From: DASYXW01 sp035934405
GTDB lineage: Bacteria > Acidobacteriota > Terriglobia > UBA7540
Assembly (NCBI GenBank): GCA_035934405.1
Contig: DASYXW010000010.1
Location: forward strand, 1 to 19,550
DNA length: 19,550 nt
Direction of reading: 5' to 3'
In this document: one piece after another, positions 15,600 through 19,550 of the stretch
How the letters are laid out: every line of letters starts with the position of its first letter
Position numbering within the stretch: position 1 is the stretch's first letter
Notes under the pieces: generated by a model
What the model was told of the DNA's origin: nothing
Databases searched by the model: none
What the model saw: only the letters and a program-made list of their open reading frames with translations
Translations under genes and position numbers: made by a program

Positions 15600-15809
15600 G
15601 TGAGCCTGAGCTACTGGCCCCGCCAGCTGGCACAACAGTTGAGGGAGAGATTCCAGTACAAGCATGAAATCTGCGATTTATCCGATTCGAAACTGGAAGC
15701 GTATCTCCGAAAGAAGGTTGGGCAATTACAAATTCAACGACTCGTTGAGAAGATGTCAGAGCTAATAGCTCAGGAAGGCAGCGAGGCAAACGAGGTCGAG
15801 CAAGCGTAG
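15600..15809 (+). CDS. small hypothetical helical protein
   Basis: A possible 69-residue protein from GTG 15600. Its composition is unlike the random shadow frames around it: hydrophobic residues alternate with charged ones in helical periodicity ('RQLAQQLRERFQYKHEICDL', 'LQIQRLVEKMSELIAQEG'), it has balanced K/E/R/Q, and it ends in an acidic tail. I recognise no family. No Shine-Dalgarno precedes the GTG. The start overlaps a TGA in another frame as GTGA, the type of overlap seen in coupled genes, but the frame upstream does not look real. A nearby ATG (15583) in the neighbouring frame runs just six codons into that TGA, so a one-base deletion just upstream could have split a slightly longer gene starting there. 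Codon use is less GC-biased than in flanking genes. Confidence 0.4.
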   Translation: MSLSYWPRQLAQQLRERFQYKHEICDLSDSKLEAYLRKKVGQLQIQRLVEKMSELIAQEGSEANEVEQA

Positions 15810-15881
15810 TTCGAGATGCCTTGTAGGCGCGCAGCTTTCAGCTTCAAATCCTCGCCTTCTCATCGGCTGGCAAACCCACGC

Positions 15882-15900
15882 GGTCCCGCCGTGGCGGGCC
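15882..15900. repeat. short GC-rich hairpin
   Basis: CCCGCC (15885-15890) pairs with GGCGGG (15893-15898) around GT, with more pairing possible in the flanking GG/CC. No T-run follows, so it is a weak terminator for the small ORF at best. It lies 40 bp from the larger palindromic element and may belong to the same class of intergenic palindromes. Confidence 0.35.
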
Positions 15901-15936
15901 ACCCTCCATCCGCTTCTCCTCTTCTCCAGCCGCGCG

Positions 15937-16007
15937 GTAGGGGTAGGGCTTGCCCTACCCGGTGCGGAATCCGGCGAGTCAGGGTACGGCAAGCCGCACC
16001 CCTACAG
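15937..16007. repeat. palindromic element, second copy of GTAG...CTACAG architecture
   Basis: This 71-bp element has perfect 7-bp inverted ends, GTAGGGG (15937-15943) and CCCCTAC (15999-16005), and closes with CTACAG as does the element at 7770-7835. Inside are two hairpins: GGGTAGGGC/GCCCTACCC (15941-15949 with 15952-15960) and CGGC-AA-GCCG (15987-15996). It ends 36 bp before the VOC-protein ATG. The interior sequence differs from the first element, so what is shared is the ends, length and two-hairpin plan. Confidence 0.65.
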
Positions 16008-16043
16008 GTGCCGTGTTAGAATGACAATTCTTGGAGAATACCG

Positions 16044-16409
16044 ATGCCTCCCACGGTTACGAACGGCAAGATCTGTTACCTCGAGATTCCCTCGACCGAC
16101 ATTGCGCGCTCGGCCGAGTTCTACCGGCGGGTGTTCGGCTGGAACATCCGGCAACGCGGTGACGGCAGCACCGCCTTTGACGACGCGACCGGCCAAGTGA
16201 GCGGCGCCTGGATACTCGGGCGCCCGCCCGCCGCAAAACCCGGCCTGCTGGTTTACGTCATGGTTGACAGCGTGGCCGCGACCGTTGAGGCGGTCGTCGC
16301 GAGCGGCGGCGAGATCGCGCAGCCGATCGGCATGGACGCGCCGGAGATCACGGCGCGGTTCCGCGACCCGGCAGGAAACGTCATCGGCCTCTACCAGGAA
16401 CCTGCCTGA
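16044..16409 (+). CDS. VOC-superfamily (glyoxalase-like) protein
   Basis: This 121-residue protein has the paired beta-alpha-beta-beta-beta modules of the vicinal oxygen chelate fold. The first starts at 'KICYLEIPSTDIARSAEFYR' (helix then 'VFGWNI'). The second starts at 'LLVYVMVDSVAATVEAVVAS' and ends 'RFRDPAGNVIGLYQEP', the typical C-terminal signature. Glu in 'CYLEIP' and Glu in 'YQEP' occupy positions often used as metal ligands. The family spans glyoxalase I, dioxygenases, epimerases and resistance proteins, so the reaction cannot be assigned. GGAG at 16033-16036 lies 7 bases before the ATG. It stands alone, preceded by a palindromic repeat and convergent with the HTH/TPR regulator. Confidence 0.9.
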   Translation: MPPTVTNGKICYLEIPSTDIARSAEFYRRVFGWNIRQRGDGSTAFDDATGQVSGAWILGRPPAAKPGLLVYVMVDSVAATVEAVVASGGEIAQPIGMDAPEITARFRDPAGNVIGLYQEPA

Positions 16410-16546
16410 CGAACACGGCACGGCGCCGATCTTCGGTCTGGACATTCGTACACATGCCAAACAGCGGCACGTGTGCGCCGCCCCGCTGCAGCATCGCAGA
16501 TTCCAGAATGCAAATTCAGAAGGTTAGGAACGTGGCGACTAGGGGG

Positions 16547-18466
16547 TCAGTGGACGAGTCCGACGCGCTGTTCCAGATCCTCGAAGCGAGGGTCGTTGCG
16601 GATGCTGTCATAGATGGGATCGGCGCGGAGATAAATCAGGTCGGGGGCGTGGTCCTGAAAGGCCTTTTCGAGCACGTCAAAGGCCCGTTCCTTGTCGCCG
16701 AGTTCGGCATAAACGACGGCCAGACCCGCATAAATGCGCGGCTGTCGCGGATCGGCTTCGACCCTCTTCACCATTTCTTGCAGCACCCCATGATACCCAC
16801 CGGCGGCGTAGGCGCGCCCGATGGCCTCGGCGCCCCCAGGACTTCCATCGAGGCGGCTGGAGGCTTCCGCCTCCGCCACTGCCGCATCATACATGTGCCT
16901 TTGCGCGTAGTACTGCCCAAGGCGGAAGTGCAGCGGCACAAATTGCGGTGACATCTCGAGCGCCTTCTTGTACTGCTCGAGCGCCTGAGTGTCCTGGCGC
17001 GCCACGAAGTACGTCCAGCCCAGGTCGGTGTTGATGATGAGCGAGACGGGGTCGAGCGTCTGAGCGAGTTTCATCTCGGCGATGGCTTCGTCGTACCGGC
17101 CCTGGGGTATCAGATAGAGCTGGGCATACCAGTGGTGAGCGGGAGCGGAGTTCGGGCTCAACTCCAGGGCGCGTTTGAACTGGCGCTCGGCTTCGGGCCA
17201 GTTCCAGTCGTAAAAGGCCTCCACGCCAGCAAACGACGTGTGGGCTTCCGGCAGGGAATCATCGAGCGACAGGCTCTTGAGGGCGGCCGCCTTGGCTTGC
17301 GGCATCACCTCGCGCGGCGCGGCGCCGTAGAGGGCGAGTAAGGTGTAGGAGTCAGCGAGACCAGCATAGGCCGGCGCGTAACTGGGGTCCTTCCCGATTG
17401 AGCGCTTGAAGTAGTCAATGGCGGTCGAAAGTCCCTGGTCGGTTCTCAGGTTCCAAAAGTACCGACCCTTGAGATAGTCCTCATAGGCCTCCGGATCGAC
17501 CAGGCGCTCGGCAGCCAGCGAAGCTGAGGGCGGAACGGCGAGCTTCACCTGGATTCGGTTGCTGATTTCCCGAGCCACCTCCTGCTGCACCGCCAGCACG
17601 TCCTGCGCCCGGAACTCATAGCTTTGCGCCCAAACGTGGGTCTGGTCGCTCACCTGAATAAGCTGGGCCGAAATGCGAACCTCCTGCTGCTCGCGCCGCA
17701 CGCTGCCTTCGAGGACGTAACTCACCCCGAGTTCGCGGCCAATCTGCGCCACATCCTCCGTGGTGCGCTTATACCTCATGGCCGAGGTGCGGGCAATCAC
17801 TCCCAATCGCGCCGGGTCCACACGTCCAAGCTGGGTGATCATCTCCTCGGTGAGGCCGTCGCTGAAATAATCTTGGCTGGGGTCGCCGCTGAGGTTGGTA
17901 AAGGGCAGCACAGCCAGCATGGCCCGGCCGGCTTCGGCTTTCGGCAGGGGATGGAAAAGCCGGAAGGCCAAGAAAGCAGCCAGAACGAGCATGCCGCCGA
18001 GAACCACCACGACCACTCCCCGCGCCATCCGGCCGGATCGAACGCCAGGCGCAAGTTCCGGCTGTGGCAGCATCTGAGTGGCGGCTTCGGCGGCCGGTTG
18101 GGCCGGAGGTTCGGGGTTGGGAGCAAGATCCGTGGGGCGGTCTCCACCCACTGGTGGAACTGGATCCTCTGCTGGTTCGGCGGAGGGCACGGGGCCGGGC
18201 GCCGGGTCATCGAGCGAAAGCTTGCGGGCGCACCGCCAAGTGTCAAGCTCATGTCCGTACGCGTACACGGAGCCCATCTTGTTGTGGACGTGACGGTGGA
18301 CGGGAAGACCTTCCAGCCTCTCCCAGCGCTGGACCGTCCGGACCCCGCAATTCAGGTAAGCCGCAATTTCCTTCCACGACCCGAGCCGGCCATTCACTTG
18401 CTCGCCAGCCGCAGCGTCGCGGTTACTTTCCATTGCCATATCACTTGCTCTTGCAGGACGTATCAC
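16547..18466 (-). CDS. membrane-anchored HTH regulator with FlgO-like and TPR domains
   Basis: This 639-residue protein has, in order, an excisionase/MerR-like helix-turn-helix (about residues 30-58, 'SWKEIAAYLNCGVRTVQRWE'), a proline-rich linker (about 86-142), one transmembrane helix (about 150-168), a FlgO/TolB-N-like domain (about 180-300, beginning 'MLAVLPFTNLSGDPSQDYFS' and including 'VIARTSAMRYKRT' and 'YVLEGSVRRE'), and TPR repeats to the end. This is a ToxR/CadC-like topology: DNA binding in the cytoplasm and sensing outside. The architecture is frequent in Acidobacteriota, often beside outer-surface protein genes. Here it diverges from a secreted repeat protein, a likely target. The start is uncertain: GTG 18466 gives the longest form, while ATG 18439 or ATG 18433 fit the domain equally well and none has a clear Shine-Dalgarno. 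Confidence 0.92.
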   Translation of the reverse strand: MIRPARASDMAMESNRDAAAGEQVNGRLGSWKEIAAYLNCGVRTVQRWERLEGLPVHRHVHNKMGSVYAYGHELDTWRCARKLSLDDPAPGPVPSAEPAEDPVPPVGGDRPTDLAPNPEPPAQPAAEAATQMLPQPELAPGVRSGRMARGVVVVVLGGMLVLAAFLAFRLFHPLPKAEAGRAMLAVLPFTNLSGDPSQDYFSDGLTEEMITQLGRVDPARLGVIARTSAMRYKRTTEDVAQIGRELGVSYVLEGSVRREQQEVRISAQLIQVSDQTHVWAQSYEFRAQDVLAVQQEVAREISNRIQVKLAVPPSASLAAERLVDPEAYEDYLKGRYFWNLRTDQGLSTAIDYFKRSIGKDPSYAPAYAGLADSYTLLALYGAAPREVMPQAKAAALKSLSLDDSLPEAHTSFAGVEAFYDWNWPEAERQFKRALELSPNSAPAHHWYAQLYLIPQGRYDEAIAEMKLAQTLDPVSLIINTDLGWTYFVARQDTQALEQYKKALEMSPQFVPLHFRLGQYYAQRHMYDAAVAEAEASSRLDGSPGGAEAIGRAYAAGGYHGVLQEMVKRVEADPRQPRIYAGLAVVYAELGDKERAFDVLEKAFQDHAPDLIYLRADPIYDSIRNDPRFEDLEQRVGLVH

Positions 18467-18604
18467 TGTAGCGCAGCGCCTCAGTGCATTTCAATACCCA
18501 CACCGGCTATTACCTTCGCAATCACGTGCCACGCCAAAGCACGCCAGCGCTCATATGGCGCACCTTGTCGCTTGCATTGCTGCTCTCGGCCAATTAGATT
18601 GCAC

Positions 18605-18623
18605 CGTCGCGAACCACGCGACG
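18605..18623. promoter_or_regulatory. inverted repeat, candidate operator or leader hairpin
   Basis: CGTCGCG-AACCA-CGCGACG is a perfect 7-bp inverted repeat with a 5-bp centre. It lies in the 241-bp gap between the divergent HTH regulator and the secreted repeat protein, 85 bp upstream of the latter's ATG. It is a plausible binding site for the adjacent regulator. Nothing in the sequence proves binding. Confidence 0.3.
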
Positions 18624-18707
18624 ACGTACCGACATGACCTGTAACCCGATGACGAAGGCCGTGTTAAGTGGAATCGATCGAGAGACTATAGGCTAAGGGG
18701 AGAAAGC

Positions 18708-19550
18708 ATGCGCGCAACCGGATCGGCACGAGGAACAAAGAACAGGCTGGCTGCCGTCCTGCTGTCAGTGGCTATGGCTTGCCTGACGGCGACGGCGATG
18801 TTTGGCGCAAGCCCGAATCAGCGCCAGGATGGGCGAAGGAAGAATGCCTTCGCGAGCGACGCCGTGTCGCAATTCAGTCCCGTGCTGAACTTGGGCTCAC
18901 TGTCGGCGCTCAATCAGCGGTCGAGCGTCAACCTAGCGCTTGGCGGACGCGATGCCGGAGCCGTGTTCTTCAACCCCGGTCGCGCCGGGACGATTAACAA
19001 CCGGATCGGAGGTCTCTCGCTCGCTACGCCCCGTGCCCAAGCACCGCCCACGCGCTCGAATCCTCCCCCGCCGGCCACCAACGATAATTTCACTAACGGC
19101 GGAAACACGGGGCTCTGGAGCACGGCTGCCAACTGGTCGGCCGGCCTGCCCAACAGCGGCGACGATGTGCTGATCACAGGCACGGGTACGGCTTCCGCCG
19201 TCACTGAGGACATCAACGCCACCATCAACAACCTGACGTTGGGCTCCGGGAACGGCCTCAACACGAACACCAACATTCAACTGACCGTGGATGGCAGCAG
19301 TATCTCCAATGCTGGCAGCATTGTGGTGAATGGCGGGGCCGCCACCAACAGCTTTTTGTTTCTCGGCAACAGCATGACCCTGTCGGGCACCGGGACGCTG
19401 ACGCTCTCCACCACGACGAGCGGTGGAGGCAACACCTTCCTCGAAGATAGTGTAAGCGGCATTACGTTAACGAACTCAAGCACCATCCAAGGGGAGGGCG
19501 TCGTCGGAAATGGCGGCACGATGGGCCTGACCAATTCAGGGACGGTTGAT
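18708..19550 (+). CDS. large secreted beta-strand repeat protein, N-terminal part
   Basis: This reading frame is open from ATG 18708 to the window edge (281 codons, no stop), so the gene is cut off on the right. AGGGGAG (18696-18702) precedes the ATG. The leader 'RLAAVLLSVAMACLTATAMF' is a signal peptide. A linker rich in Pro/Ala/Ser follows, then 'LWSTAANWSAGLPNSGDDVL', the W-x(5)-NW-x-x-G-x-P-x-x-x-D motif that opens many autotransporter-type and related bacterial surface beta-helix proteins. From there short strand-turn units dominate ('SISNAGSIVVNGG', 'MTLSGTGTLTLSTT', 'GITLTNSSTIQGEG'). Such proteins are usually long adhesins or autotransporter passengers. Whether this one has a beta-barrel, PEP-CTERM or other anchor lies outside the window. 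It diverges from the HTH/TPR regulator, which may control it. Confidence 0.82.
   Translation, partial: MRATGSARGTKNRLAAVLLSVAMACLTATAMFGASPNQRQDGRRKNAFASDAVSQFSPVLNLGSLSALNQRSSVNLALGGRDAGAVFFNPGRAGTINNRIGGLSLATPRAQAPPTRSNPPPPATNDNFTNGGNTGLWSTAANWSAGLPNSGDDVLITGTGTASAVTEDINATINNLTLGSGNGLNTNTNIQLTVDGSSISNAGSIVVNGGAATNSFLFLGNSMTLSGTGTLTLSTTTSGGGNTFLEDSVSGITLTNSSTIQGEGVVGNGGTMGLTNSGTVD

Noticed and set aside
15406..15603. 65-codon plus-strand ORF overlapping the small helical ORF
   Set aside because: Its composition is dominated by Arg, Gly and Pro, as in random GC-rich frames, and no Shine-Dalgarno is present.
16470..16500. Possible terminator between the convergent VOC and HTH/TPR genes
   Set aside because: The CAGCGG...CCGCTG pairing is interrupted and mismatched, with no T-run on either strand.
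1..19550. tRNA, rRNA, riboswitch or attachment sites
   Set aside because: I saw no cloverleaf, rRNA core sequence or known riboswitch core when reading both strands. A covariance-model search would be needed to exclude small RNAs.

Overview
This GC-rich window looks like a piece of an Acidobacteriota genome, probably of soil type. I infer this from a combination of families that are abundant there: a membrane-anchored HTH/FlgO-like/TPR regulator, a Tat-exported FG-GAP plus ASPIC/UnbV protein, a tandem 'GloVer' repeat protein, and several large secreted repeat proteins. No rRNA or tRNA gene is present to settle the phylum. Where a Shine-Dalgarno sequence can be seen, it is usually GGAGG or GGAGGT about 5 bases before the start, and this was used to pick starts.

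Layout. Positions 156-2604 (minus strand) hold a tightly coupled pair: a Tat-exported creatininase-family amidohydrolase, then a secreted TPR protein whose ATG lies one base past the creatininase stop. Diverging from it, 2772-9051 (plus strand) is a compact five-gene set: APC-family permease, LacI-family regulator, methylmalonate-semialdehyde dehydrogenase-like CoA-acylating dehydrogenase, D-2-hydroxyacid dehydrogenase, and Gfo/Idh/MocA oxidoreductase. This reads as a regulated uptake-and-catabolism operon for an unidentified small molecule that ends in an acyl-CoA. The exported creatininase-like enzyme may act on the same substrate or a precursor.

Positions 9139-14841 (minus strand) hold three exported proteins: a seven-repeat GloVer protein, a parallel beta-helix (pectate-lyase-like) protein, and a seven-loop FG-GAP/ASPIC-UnbV protein. 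A 91-bp element with 17-bp inverted ends and an internal dRS3-like palindrome sits between the last two. Positions 14842-16043 are a gene-poor, repeat-rich stretch with one plausible small ORF, a decayed 72-bp-offset duplication and palindromic repeats. After that come a VOC-fold protein (plus), the HTH/TPR membrane regulator (minus) and, diverging from it, the start of a large secreted beta-strand repeat protein (plus) that runs off the right edge and has no stop in the window.

Most notable beyond the genes: two intergenic elements of about 70 bp (7770-7835 and 15937-16007) share one architecture, GTAG...two hairpins...CTACAG, and the first supplies the stop codon of the gene it follows. I found no defence system, CRISPR array, integrase or transposase.
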